A stretch of DNA of 12,883 nt from Spirulina sp. DLM2.Bin59 (GTDB taxonomy: Bacteria > Cyanobacteriota > Cyanobacteriia > Cyanobacteriales > Spirulinaceae), in NCBI GenBank assembly GCA_007693875.1, contig RECT01000290.1, positions 1-12,883 of the forward strand, written 5' to 3'. Made by a program: the position numbers and the translations under genes. Under the pieces are notes generated by a model. That model saw only the letters and a program-made list of their open reading frames with translations. It did no database searches and had not been told where the DNA came from. This document shows, piece by piece, positions 1 through 7,005 of the stretch (positions within the stretch are counted from its first letter, which is position 1; every line of letters begins with the position of its first letter).

Positions 1-2
1 AT

Positions 3-899
3 TTTAGTTTGCAACTGCCGGAGGGTCAAATCCCGAGCTTATTCCGCCTCTATGGGGTTGAAGATCTACCATTTTTTTGGTACCCCTACTATTCCTTTCC
101 CCTCACCCTGATCCTCATCGTCCTCGTCCCGGGAATTGTGGCGGGAATTTTGGGTTATGTGGTGTTTCGGAACCGCATTAAGGGGGTGTATTTTTCGATT
201 CTTACCCAAGCTGCATTACTGGTCTTTTTTAATTTTTTCAATGGGCAGCAAAAGCTGATTAATGGCACTAACGGGCTAAAAACCGATACGGCCCAACTGT
301 TTGGCCAGGTGGTGGGGTCAGCGCGGATGCAGTGGGCTTTTTATCAATACACTGTCATCGCGGTGATTGTCGTTTATCTCCTCTGCCGTTGGCTCACCAG
401 TGGCCGGTTTGGGCGGCTGTTGGTGGCGATTCGGGATGATGAAAACCGGGTGCGGTTTTCCGGCTATGATCCCACTTGGTTTAAGGTGGTGGTGTTTGCG
501 GTGTCAGGGGCGATCGCTGGTGTTGCGGGGGCGTTATTTACCGTGCAATCGGGGATTATTACCCCCAGTCAAATGGAGGTAGCATTTTCCATTGAAATTG
601 TCATCTGGGTGGCGGTGGGGGGCCGGGCAACCCTGGTGGGGGCGTTGATCGGCACGTTATTGGTGCAATATGCCCGCGTCACTTTGAGTGCAAAATTCCC
701 AGAAGTTTGGTTATTTTTCCAAGGCTTTCTCTTCCTGCTCGTCGTGACGGTGTTACCCGATGGGATTATCGGTTGGTTAACGGCGTTTGTTTGGCCCAAG
801 GTGCGATCGCGCTTTGCACCGCCCATGATTACCTATCCCAGCTTAGAAACCGATCCCGAGGTTTTAGCCGAACGGGAACAATTAACCAAGCCTAAATAA
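3..899 (+). CDS. urtC: urea ABC transporter permease UrtC, 5' truncated by window edge
   Basis: Inner-membrane permease of the high-affinity urea ABC transporter (LivM-like branch); with UrtB it forms the channel energised by UrtD and UrtE. The frame is open to the left edge with no stop. The TTG at 9 is not a credible start, because family members are roughly 350-390 residues and only about 298 codons are visible. The visible part holds several hydrophobic membrane segments. It also carries the family cytoplasmic loop AIRDDENRVRFSGYDP, followed by GAIAGVAGALF and the VGGRATLVGALIGT segment. The C-terminal tail is polar. It is followed after 21 bases by urtD on the same strand, as in known urt operons. 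Two HIP1 sites (520-527, 803-810) lie inside. The assignment rests on family resemblance plus the two neighbouring ATPases. A branched-chain amino acid LivM is the alternative, but the UrtD/UrtE types argue against it. Confidence 0.93.
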   Translation, partial: FSLQLPEGQIPSLFRLYGVEDLPFFWYPYYSFPLTLILIVLVPGIVAGILGYVVFRNRIKGVYFSILTQAALLVFFNFFNGQQKLINGTNGLKTDTAQLFGQVVGSARMQWAFYQYTVIAVIVVYLLCRWLTSGRFGRLLVAIRDDENRVRFSGYDPTWFKVVVFAVSGAIAGVAGALFTVQSGIITPSQMEVAFSIEIVIWVAVGGRATLVGALIGTLLVQYARVTLSAKFPEVWLFFQGFLFLLVVTVLPDGIIGWLTAFVWPKVRSRFAPPMITYPSLETDPEVLAEREQLTKPK

Positions 900-920
900 T
901 CCCATCCCTCAGTAATCGCC

Positions 921-2084
921 ATGCCTGCCCCTATCCTCGAAATTGATAATCTCACCGTCAGCTTTGACGGTTTTAAAGCCCTCAATAACCTCACCTTTGC
1001 CATGCAACCCGGTGAATTACGGGTAATTATTGGCCCCAACGGTGCGGGAAAAACAACGTTTCTCGACATCATCACCGGCAAAGTTCAACCCACCAGCGGC
1101 ACGGTACGGTTTAAGGGTAAAGATTTACGGAAAATCCCGGAGCACCAAATTTCTCGCCTCGGTATTGGCCGTAAATTCCAAACCCCCCGAGTTTATCTCA
1201 ATCTGACGGTGCGGGAAAATCTCGATCTGGCGGCCAATCGTCGTAAAAATGTCTTGGCAACATTGTTTAGTAAAACAACGGGGGCCGGGAAGTCTGCTAG
1301 CGCTGATCGCCAAACGGTGATCCGCCTCCTGGAAACCATCAGCCTCAGCAGCAAAGCCGATCTCCCGGCTAAACTCCTGTCCCATGGCGAAAAACAACGG
1401 TTAGAAATTGGTATGTTGGTGGCTCAATCCCCCGATTTACTCCTCGTGGATGAACCCGTTGCCGGCCTCACCGATGAGGAGACGGAACGGGTGGGGGATC
1501 TGCTTATTTCCCTAGCCCAAAGTCATTCAATCATTGTCATTGAACATGATATGGAATTTGTGCGGCAAATTGCCCGCCAAGTGACAGTATTGCACCAAGG
1601 TTCCGTGCTCTGTGAAGGCACGATGGATGAGATTCAAAATGATCCCCGCGTCATTGAGGTGTATTTGGGCCAAGCGCCAACGGTGACACCGGATCAGATG
1701 CGCATGTTACGGATTGCGGCGGCGATGGCCTGGGCTGATGGCAATTTTGCCCCGGAACAAATGCGGGTGATTTTAACCCGTCTCAGTCAACAATTTTCTG
1801 ATGATCCGGCCCATCAGGCGGAACTGCGGGAAGAGTTGAAGAATTATCTGGGTAAGGAAATTGCTCTGGAAACCTTAATCCCTCAACTGGCAACGGAAAC
1901 GGAGCGGGAAATGGTGCTGCGTCTCAGCTATGAAATCATCCACTCCAACACGATTAATCAGGCCGGCAGTGCAGTTTATCAAAAACTGCTGGAACTTTTA
2001 GCCTTGCCTCCGGAAAGGGTTGAGGCGATTGAGGCAGAAGTTCAAGCCCAAAATACCGAAGTTTCGACCCCAGAAGCAAACTAA
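921..2084 (+). CDS. urtD: urea ABC transporter ATP-binding protein UrtD with C-terminal TerB-like domain
   Basis: One of two cytoplasmic ATPases driving urea import. In the 387 residues the ABC domain spans about 4-250: Walker A GPNGAGKT (38-45), Q-loop Gln87 in KFQTPRV, signature LSHGEKQ (153-159), Walker B LLLVDEP (173-179) and switch His209 in IEHDM. The LSHGEKQ signature is typical of UrtD, where most ABC proteins have LSGGQ. Ordinary UrtD proteins are about 250 residues, so residues 256-375 are extra. That segment (MRMLRIAAAMAWADGNFAPEQ, later EREMVLRLSYEII and LLELLALPPERVEAIEAEV) reads as an all-helical TerB-family domain with acidic residues near ADGNFAPEQ. TerB domains are small, metal-binding and often linked to membrane stress, but the role here is unknown. 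The ATG at 921 fits the family N-terminus ILEIDNLTVSFDGFKAL; no clear Shine-Dalgarno is seen. Unlike its neighbours it contains no HIP1 site. Confidence 0.94.
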   Translation: MPAPILEIDNLTVSFDGFKALNNLTFAMQPGELRVIIGPNGAGKTTFLDIITGKVQPTSGTVRFKGKDLRKIPEHQISRLGIGRKFQTPRVYLNLTVRENLDLAANRRKNVLATLFSKTTGAGKSASADRQTVIRLLETISLSSKADLPAKLLSHGEKQRLEIGMLVAQSPDLLLVDEPVAGLTDEETERVGDLLISLAQSHSIIVIEHDMEFVRQIARQVTVLHQGSVLCEGTMDEIQNDPRVIEVYLGQAPTVTPDQMRMLRIAAAMAWADGNFAPEQMRVILTRLSQQFSDDPAHQAELREELKNYLGKEIALETLIPQLATETEREMVLRLSYEIIHSNTINQAGSAVYQKLLELLALPPERVEAIEAEVQAQNTEVSTPEAN

Positions 2085-2094
2085 AGTCTTGATG

Positions 2095-2111
2095 AGGGGG
2101 ATTCTCCCCCT
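2095..2111 (+). other. intercistronic hairpin between urtD and urtE
   Basis: Perfect 7-bp inverted repeat AGGGGGA / TCCCCCT (2095-2101 and 2105-2111) with a three-base loop TTC, in the 57-base gap between urtD and urtE. No run of T follows (TGATTTGTTC), so it is a poor intrinsic terminator. It could instead stabilise an mRNA end or set the urtD:urtE ratio. The function is inference; the repeat is directly visible. Confidence 0.5.
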
Positions 2112-2141
2112 TGATTTGTTCATTGCAATCTTTTGGAAACC

Positions 2142-2894
2142 ATGACCCAAGCCACAACGGAAACCCCCACCCCTGAATCGACGAACCGCTCCATTTTAAA
2201 AATATCCGATTTAAATGTTTATTACGGTGAAAGCCATATTTTACGCAATGTGGATTTAAATGTGCAGGCGGGGGAAATGGTCTGTCTGATTGGCCGCAAT
2301 GGTGTGGGCAAGACGACGCTATTAAAAACGCTGATTGGGTTATTAAAACCCCGTACCGGCTCGATGGAGTTTATGGGGGAACCTCTGGGGAAAAAAACGC
2401 CGGATCAACGGGCGCGGCTGGGGATCGGCTATGTGCCCCAGGGTCGGGATGTGATTCCGAGGGTGACGGTGCGGGAAAATTTGCTATTGGGGTTGGAGGC
2501 GCGGCCCAAGGGGAGCCGGAAGCTGAATGCGATTCCTGAGGAAATTTTCGAGTTGTTCCCGGTGTTGAAAACGATGTTAAACCGCATGGGGGGGGATTTG
2601 AGCGGCGGGCAACAGCAACAGTTGGCGATCGCCCGTGCCTTAATGGGCAAACCTCAGTTATTGGTTTTGGATGAACCAACGGAGGGGATTCAACCCTCAA
2701 TTATTTTAGAAATTGAGGCGGCGGTGAAGGGAATTATCGCCAATACGGGAATTTCGGTGCTGTTGGTGGAGCAGCATCTCCATTTTGTCCGCCAAGCCGA
2801 TCGCTATTACGCGATGCAAAAGGGGGGCATTGTGGCCTCAGGCCGCACCCAAGATCTGAGCCAAGAGGTAATCCAACAGTTCCTGGCGGTTTAG
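2142..2894 (+). CDS. urtE: urea ABC transporter ATP-binding protein UrtE
   Basis: Second cytoplasmic ATPase of the urea transporter (LivF-like branch), pairing with UrtD on the UrtB/UrtC permeases. 250 residues from the ATG at 2142: Walker A GRNGVGKT (51-58), Q-loop Gln100 in GYVPQGRDV, signature LSGGQ (153-157) in the run LSGGQQQQLAIARAL, Walker B LLVLDEP (173-179), switch His212 in VEQHLHF. The segment LNVYYGESHILRNV is characteristic of UrtE. An in-frame TTG at 2133 would add three residues (MET), but the ATG is preferred. The first 17 residues, rich in Thr, Pro and Glu, form a short N-terminal extension before the usual start of the ABC fold. It follows urtD by 57 bases and is the last recognisable urt gene. 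The C-terminus is the normal one for the family, with no extra domain like that of UrtD. Confidence 0.95.
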   Translation: MTQATTETPTPESTNRSILKISDLNVYYGESHILRNVDLNVQAGEMVCLIGRNGVGKTTLLKTLIGLLKPRTGSMEFMGEPLGKKTPDQRARLGIGYVPQGRDVIPRVTVRENLLLGLEARPKGSRKLNAIPEEIFELFPVLKTMLNRMGGDLSGGQQQQLAIARALMGKPQLLVLDEPTEGIQPSIILEIEAAVKGIIANTGISVLLVEQHLHFVRQADRYYAMQKGGIVASGRTQDLSQEVIQQFLAV

Positions 2895-2911
2895 GCCCCC
2901 TTTCGTCACAG

Positions 2912-2973
2912 TCTCCCAAAATCAACAGTCACGCCGTGGGGATCAGCAAAGCCCAGGCCAAGATTTTGGGGGA
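2912..2973 (+). other. extended stem-loop downstream of urtE
   Basis: TCTCCCAAAATC (2912-2923) pairs with GATTTTGGGGGA (2962-2973): 12 bp with one G-T wobble. Inside the 38-base loop, GCC/GGC and TGGG/CCCA can form a second short stem with a single bulged G. No T-run follows, so it is not a classical intrinsic terminator. It lies in the 153-base gap between urtE and the DUF362 gene and could be an mRNA 3' end structure or leader. The G-rich strand also has a competing partner downstream (2987-2993). Confidence 0.45.
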
Positions 2974-2993
2974 ATATTTCCACATCTCCCCCA
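2967..2993 (+). other. alternative hairpin overlapping the stem-loop at 2912-2973
   Basis: TGGGGGA (2967-2973) pairs perfectly with TCCCCCA (2987-2993) around a 13-base loop. The left arm is the same G-rich strand used by the larger upstream stem, so the two structures exclude each other. Visible in sequence; any regulatory role is inference. Confidence 0.4.
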
Positions 2994-3013
2994 GTGCTTT
3001 CCTGTGAACTGCT

Positions 3014-3019
3014 TACAAT
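3014..3019 (+). promoter_or_regulatory. possible -10 element for the DUF362 gene
   Basis: TACAAT lies 28 bases before the ATG at 3048 and would give a leader of roughly 20 bases. No good -35 hexamer is seen at the right spacing. Single weak motif, so tentative. If used, the hairpins at 2912-2993 would lie upstream of the transcript. Confidence 0.22.
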
Positions 3020-3047
3020 GGGGGGCAACGTCTTTCCCCTAACCACT

Positions 3048-4007
3048 ATGCCCATTGTTAGCCTCCTGCCCGTACCCAGCTACGATGCCGATCTACTACG
3101 AGCACAGTTAACCACCCTCCTTGCTCCCTTTGGCGGTATGGAGGCAATGGTGAAGGAGGGCGATCGCGTTCTCCTCAAGCCCAACCTCCTCACCGGTAGC
3201 CGCCCCGGCCAAGAATGTATCACCCGCCCCGAACTGGTGGCCGCTGTAGCCGAAGCGGTGATCGCCGCTGGGGGTAAACCCTTCCTGGGGGATAGCCCCG
3301 CCTTTGGTACCGCTAAGGGGGTGGCCCGCAGTAATGGTTATTTGCCGATGTTGCAGGATTTAGGGATTCCCGTGGTGGAATTCCACGGCCAACGCTACGA
3401 AGTTGCCGCCCAAGATTTTCAGCATCTGCGCCTCAGTAAAGAAGCGATGAATGCGGATGTGGTGATTAATTTGCCCAAGGTGAAATCCCATTGCCAACTG
3501 ACCCTGACCTTGGGTGTGAAAAATCTGTTTGGCTGTGTGCCAGGGAAAATGAAAGCCTGGTGGCATTTGGAAGCGGGGAAAGATGCCGCCCGCTTTGGGG
3601 AAATGTTGGTGCAAACCGCAGCGGCGATCGCCCCCAATTTAACGATCATCGATGGCATTATTGGCCATGAAGGCAATGGCCCCAGTGGGGGGGAACCTCG
3701 GCATTTGGGGATTTTAGGGGCAACGGATCAGGTGTTTGCGGGCGATCGCGCCTTTGCCACCATCCTCGGTGTTGACCCCGATACCGTCCCCACCCTCGCC
3801 GCCGCCCAACGGTTAGGCCTCACCCCTGCCTGGGAGGACATCCAATTTCCCCACGCCCAACCGGAGGATCTCGCCATCTCCGATTGGCGGCTCTCCGATA
3901 CCCTCGTGCCCATCGATTTCGGCGCACCCCGGATCCTCAAATCCACATTCAAACATCTTTATATTCGCTGGATTAAAGAACCGATGACCGCCTATCGTCG
4001 CGGTTGA
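3048..4007 (+). CDS. DUF362 domain-containing protein, no ferredoxin domain
   Basis: A 319-residue soluble protein of the DUF362 family (PF04015), whose biochemical function is not established to my knowledge. Family motifs in order: VLLKPN (41-46), GDSP (81-84), NLPKVKSH (141-148), the segment TLGVKNLFGCVPG (154-166) and IDGIIGHEGNGP (201-212). Many relatives carry a C-terminal 4Fe-4S ferredoxin domain. Here there are only three cysteines (57, 149, 163), none in a CxxCxxC pattern, so no cluster is predicted. The start is the ATG at 3048, giving MPIVSLLPV, which matches how the family begins. The in-frame upstream start at 2994 would add 18 unlikely residues. No Shine-Dalgarno is seen. It follows urtE on the same strand after 153 bases, so co-transcription is possible but unproven. 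Three HIP1 sites (3160, 3624, 3742) mark it as resident DNA. Confidence 0.85.
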   Translation: MPIVSLLPVPSYDADLLRAQLTTLLAPFGGMEAMVKEGDRVLLKPNLLTGSRPGQECITRPELVAAVAEAVIAAGGKPFLGDSPAFGTAKGVARSNGYLPMLQDLGIPVVEFHGQRYEVAAQDFQHLRLSKEAMNADVVINLPKVKSHCQLTLTLGVKNLFGCVPGKMKAWWHLEAGKDAARFGEMLVQTAAAIAPNLTIIDGIIGHEGNGPSGGEPRHLGILGATDQVFAGDRAFATILGVDPDTVPTLAAAQRLGLTPAWEDIQFPHAQPEDLAISDWRLSDTLVPIDFGAPRILKSTFKHLYIRWIKEPMTAYRRG

Positions 4008-4034
4008 GCCATCAGACCAATGATACTAATGAAC

Positions 4035-4092
4035 GGTGCGTCAGACACCATTCAATAGCATCAACATCATCGTTGATCCGGTCTGACGCACC
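4035..4092. repeat. 12-bp perfect inverted repeat, possible MITE-like element or bidirectional terminator
   Basis: GGTGCGTCAGAC (4035-4046) and GTCTGACGCACC (4081-4092) are exact reverse complements separated by 34 bases. Inside the loop a second stem ATCAAC/GTTGAT (4060-4065, 4072-4077) can form. The pentamer ATGAA occurs on both sides (4029-4033 and 4093-4097), offset by one base on the left, as an imperfect target-site duplication might. It lies between the convergent ends of the DUF362 and SLC13 genes, where a two-way terminator would also make sense. There is no T-run on either strand and no coding capacity. Only one copy is in the window, so repeat status is unproven. Confidence 0.5.
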
Positions 4093-4119
4093 ATGAAGCA
4101 ACCTGTGAAATGTCGGCCC

Positions 4120-5925
4120 TTAACTCGGCGATAACCCGTAGAAGAAAATAATTAGGGCCGGTGTTAATAGGGTTTGAATACAGGTGAGAGGCGCACCAAT
4201 GCGGGTGAAATCAAAAAAGCGATAACCCCCCGGCCCATACACCATCGTATTGGTTTGGTAGCCGATGGGGGTCATGTAACTATTGGAAGCGGCAAACATG
4301 ACCGCAAACATAAAAGCAAAGGGATTCAGAGTGAGGGTTTTAGCCACCGCCGCCGCAATGGGTAACATTAACAACACTGAGGCGTTATTAGATAAAAGTT
4401 CCGTCAGGATTGCCGTGGCTAAATAGAACATCACCAGGAGCCAATAGCCAGAAAAATGCCCCGAAAACATCAGTAATTGAGCCGCGATCCATTGGGTCGC
4501 CCCCGACTCCTCCATGGCTGTACCGAGGGGAATTAACCCCCCCCACAAAAAGATAATATACCAACGCACCGCCCCATAGATTTCCCCCGGCTTTAAACAC
4601 CCCGTTAACACCATCAACACCACCCCCGCCAAGGCACTCACCAAAATCGGCATAATCTCAAAGGCAGACAACAACACCACCGCTAAACCGATGAGGATGG
4701 CGATCGCCGCCTTGTTTTGACGCATCATTTCCACATCCCGTTCTTCCAGCACCAACAACTCCCGCGTTGTTTGTAACCCGATAAAACTTTGCTTCGGCCC
4801 CTGTACCAGCAGCACATCCCCAAACCGCAGGGGTACACGACCGAACCGGCCCCGCACCACCTCCGCCCCCCGCCGGATCGCCAACACCGTTAAGTTATAC
4901 CGTTGGCGAAACCGCATTTCCTTTAATGTTGTTCCCACGAGGCGAGAATTGGACATAATCAACACCTCTGCCATCTTCTCTTCCCCAGATTCCAAATCTG
5001 CGGTCAGGTCATCCTTAAACTTGACATCCGCCAGAATATCTAACCCCTGTTGCTCACGGATTTTCAGCAACTCCTGCCGGGAACTGCGCACCACCAAAAT
5101 ATCGCCAATACTAATGATTTTATCCGCTAAGGGTGGGGAAAACCTTGTCCCTTGGCGAATAATCTCCAAGACATCTAAATCAAAGGTGCGCTGAATTTGG
5201 CTGGTTTGCAGCGTTTTACCCACCAGGATCGATTGAGGCGTAACCAATACCTCGGTGACATAGTCTTTTAAATCATAGTCATCAGCAATGAGCGTCCCTG
5301 TGGAGGATTTGCGATCGGGTAAAAGGCGCGGTGCAAAAATGGCCAAATAGATCAAGCCAATGCCAAATACACAAATGCCTAATTTGGTGAACTGAAAAAT
5401 ACCAAACTCACCATAACCCAGTTTAACGGAAAGGCCACTGGCGAGAATATTGGTGGAAGTGCCCACCAAGGTGAGCATCCCCCCTAAAATTGACAGGTAA
5501 GAGAGGGGAATTAACACCTTAGAAACAGAAATTTTTTGCTGTTTACACCAATCTTCAATAATGGGTAACATCACCGCCACCACGGCGGTATTGTTTAAAA
5601 AACCGGAGATGGGGCCAATGAGAAACCCCATGGCTAAAATTTGCCGACCGGGATGATTGCCGCCAAGACGAATTAAGGCTTTTTTGACAAATTGGATCGC
5701 GCCGGTTTTGGCAATGCCGGCACTGAGGATAAACATGGCCATGACGGTAATCGTCGCACTATTGCCAAATCCGGCAATGCCCTGCTCTGGTGTGACTAAT
5801 TTCAGCACCATCAAGCTCACCATAATGATGATGGCAATGAGGTCAACAGGTAGCAGTTCCGTGATGAACAATAATAGGGCTGCCACAACCACAGCCAGAG
5901 TCAAAATGATATTCATTGCGGCCAT
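4120..5925 (-). CDS. SLC13-family anion permease with two central RCK_C (TrkA-C) domains
   Basis: An inner-membrane transporter of the SLC13/DASS type (dicarboxylate, sulfate and related anions, usually Na+ coupled); the substrate cannot be read from sequence. 601 residues. The N-terminal membrane half (about 5-200) contains GFLNNTAVVAVMLP (108-121) and GTSTN (155-159). A cytoplasmic insert follows, with two RCK_C repeats at about 220-295 and 316-395 (PLADKIISIGDILVVR and PLRFGDVLLVQGP). The C-terminal membrane half has SNNASVLLMLP (512-522) and TPIGYQTNTMVYGPGGY (552-568). The two Asn-Asn hairpin motifs are the expected inverted-repeat ion and substrate sites. The ATG at 5925 is chosen because GAGG sits 8 bases upstream; the longer frame to 6003 would overlap the epimerase by 68 bases. 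It is 10 bases from the epimerase stop. RCK_C domains often bind small ligands that gate transport. Confidence 0.9.
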   Translation of the reverse strand: MAAMNIILTLAVVVAALLLFITELLPVDLIAIIIMVSLMVLKLVTPEQGIAGFGNSATITVMAMFILSAGIAKTGAIQFVKKALIRLGGNHPGRQILAMGFLIGPISGFLNNTAVVAVMLPIIEDWCKQQKISVSKVLIPLSYLSILGGMLTLVGTSTNILASGLSVKLGYGEFGIFQFTKLGICVFGIGLIYLAIFAPRLLPDRKSSTGTLIADDYDLKDYVTEVLVTPQSILVGKTLQTSQIQRTFDLDVLEIIRQGTRFSPPLADKIISIGDILVVRSSRQELLKIREQQGLDILADVKFKDDLTADLESGEEKMAEVLIMSNSRLVGTTLKEMRFRQRYNLTVLAIRRGAEVVRGRFGRVPLRFGDVLLVQGPKQSFIGLQTTRELLVLEERDVEMMRQNKAAIAILIGLAVVLLSAFEIMPILVSALAGVVLMVLTGCLKPGEIYGAVRWYIIFLWGGLIPLGTAMEESGATQWIAAQLLMFSGHFSGYWLLVMFYLATAILTELLSNNASVLLMLPIAAAVAKTLTLNPFAFMFAVMFAASNSYMTPIGYQTNTMVYGPGGYRFFDFTRIGAPLTCIQTLLTPALIIFFYGLSPS

Positions 5926-5933
5926 GAAATAAT

Positions 5934-5937
5934 CCTC
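5934..5937 (-). promoter_or_regulatory. ribosome binding site of the SLC13 gene, overlapping the epimerase stop
   Basis: Read on the minus strand the junction is TTTGAGGATTATTTCATG: the epimerase stop TGA (5938-5936) shares bases with GAGG (5937-5934), 8 bases before the permease ATG. This fixes the permease start and suggests translational coupling. Confidence 0.7.
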
Positions 5938-6937
5938 AAAATCTAGCAGGAGGGGCAATTTGATGATAGTCGCAATACCAGGCGACGAAGCGGGCGAGAC
6001 CATCCCCTAGGGGGGTACTGGGGCTAAATCCCACATCCCGGCGGAGGTCTTCCACATCGGCATAGGTGCGAGGGACATCCCCCGGCTGCATGGGGAGCAT
6101 ATTTTTCACCGCCTTGCGCCCTAAACAGGTTTCGAGGATCTCAATCATCGTCATCAGTTCAATGGGTTGATGGTTGCCGATGTTATAAATTTTGTACTGG
6201 GCTTGGTTGGGGCCTTGGGGTTCAGGAATTTTCGCCATCACCCGCACCACGCCCTCCACCACATCATCAATGTAGGTGAAATCCCGCTGCATTTTGCCGT
6301 GGTTGTAGACATCAATGGGGCGATCGCCCAAGATCGCCTCGGTAAATTTCCAATAGGCCATATCGGGGCGACCCCAGGGGCCGTACACCGTAAAGAACCG
6401 CAGGCCCGTCATGGGGATCTGGTACAGATGGCTATAGCAATGGGCCATTAACTCATTGGCCTTTTTGGTGGCGGCGTAGAGACTAACGGGATAATCGACA
6501 TTATCCCCAACGGCAAAGGGAACTTTTGGATTTTGGCCATAGACGGAACTGGAGGAGGCATAGACCAAATGCCCAACCCCCTGATGGCGACAGCCTTCAA
6601 GGATATTCACAAACCCCACCAGGTTACTGTCCACATAGGCATGGGGATTTTCCAGGGAATAGCGCACCCCCGCCTGGGCGGCGAGGTGAACCACAGTGGA
6701 GAAGGGGCGATCGCCAAACAACCGCGCCATCCCCTCCCGATCCGCCAAATCCAACGGCACAAACTCAAAATTGGCCTGGGGGCGTAACAGGGCCAACCGT
6801 GCTTCCTTCAAACTCACTGGGTAATAGGGATTGAGGTTATCCAACCCCACCACCGTCACCCCCGGCATTTGCAGCAACCGCTGACAGAGATGAAACCCCA
6901 CAAACCCCGCTGCCCCTGTGACCAAAATTGTTGTCAT
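5936..6937 (-). CDS. NAD-dependent epimerase, UDP-glucuronate 4-epimerase type
   Basis: Extended short-chain dehydrogenase/reductase acting on nucleotide sugars in the cytoplasm, most like enzymes interconverting UDP-glucuronate and UDP-galacturonate for surface polysaccharide. 333 residues. Rossmann motif TGAAGFVG (7-14); HLAAQAGVRYS (84-94), typical of this subgroup; SSSS (128-131) supplying the catalytic Ser/Thr; catalytic Tyr154 and Lys158 in YAATK; FFTVYGPWGRPDMA (181-194), again subgroup-typical; RDFTYIDD (218-225); YNIG (251-254). Length is normal for the family and nothing is missing. The start is the ATG at 6937, placing the Rossmann strand MTTILVTG at the very N-terminus; the longer frame begins with TTG at 6952. 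It sits 68 bases after pyruvate kinase and overlaps the SLC13 ribosome binding site. Exact substrate is inferred; GalE or another 4-epimerase of the group is the alternative. Confidence 0.9.
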   Translation of the reverse strand: MTTILVTGAAGFVGFHLCQRLLQMPGVTVVGLDNLNPYYPVSLKEARLALLRPQANFEFVPLDLADREGMARLFGDRPFSTVVHLAAQAGVRYSLENPHAYVDSNLVGFVNILEGCRHQGVGHLVYASSSSVYGQNPKVPFAVGDNVDYPVSLYAATKKANELMAHCYSHLYQIPMTGLRFFTVYGPWGRPDMAYWKFTEAILGDRPIDVYNHGKMQRDFTYIDDVVEGVVRVMAKIPEPQGPNQAQYKIYNIGNHQPIELMTMIEILETCLGRKAVKNMLPMQPGDVPRTYADVEDLRRDVGFSPSTPLGDGLARFVAWYCDYHQIAPPARF

Positions 6938-6979
6938 TGCGTTTTCATCCAAAAACTAGAGAGAAACAGCCTTAAGCAA

Positions 6980-6989
6980 AGTCCGGACT
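6980..6989. other. 10-bp perfect palindrome in the pyk-epimerase gap
   Basis: AGTCCGGACT is self-complementary and lies in the 68-base gap between pyruvate kinase and the epimerase. There is no loop or T-run, so it is not a terminator. A protein-binding site is possible, but one short palindrome is weak evidence. Confidence 0.25.
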
Positions 6990-7005
6990 ACAAACCCACA
7001 GCTTG

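Noticed and set aside
1278..1298. Second Walker A-like string (GAGKS, residues 121-125) in UrtD
   Set aside because: It lies in the helical region between Q-loop and signature, lacks the preceding strand context, and the true Walker A is at residues 38-45.
2912..2993. Intrinsic terminator for the urt operon
   Set aside because: Stems are strong but neither is followed by a run of T, so I list them as hairpins of unknown role.
5926..6003. Longer SLC13 start at 6003
   Set aside because: It would overlap the epimerase by 68 bases; the ATG at 5925 has a GAGG at good spacing and starts directly at the first membrane segment.
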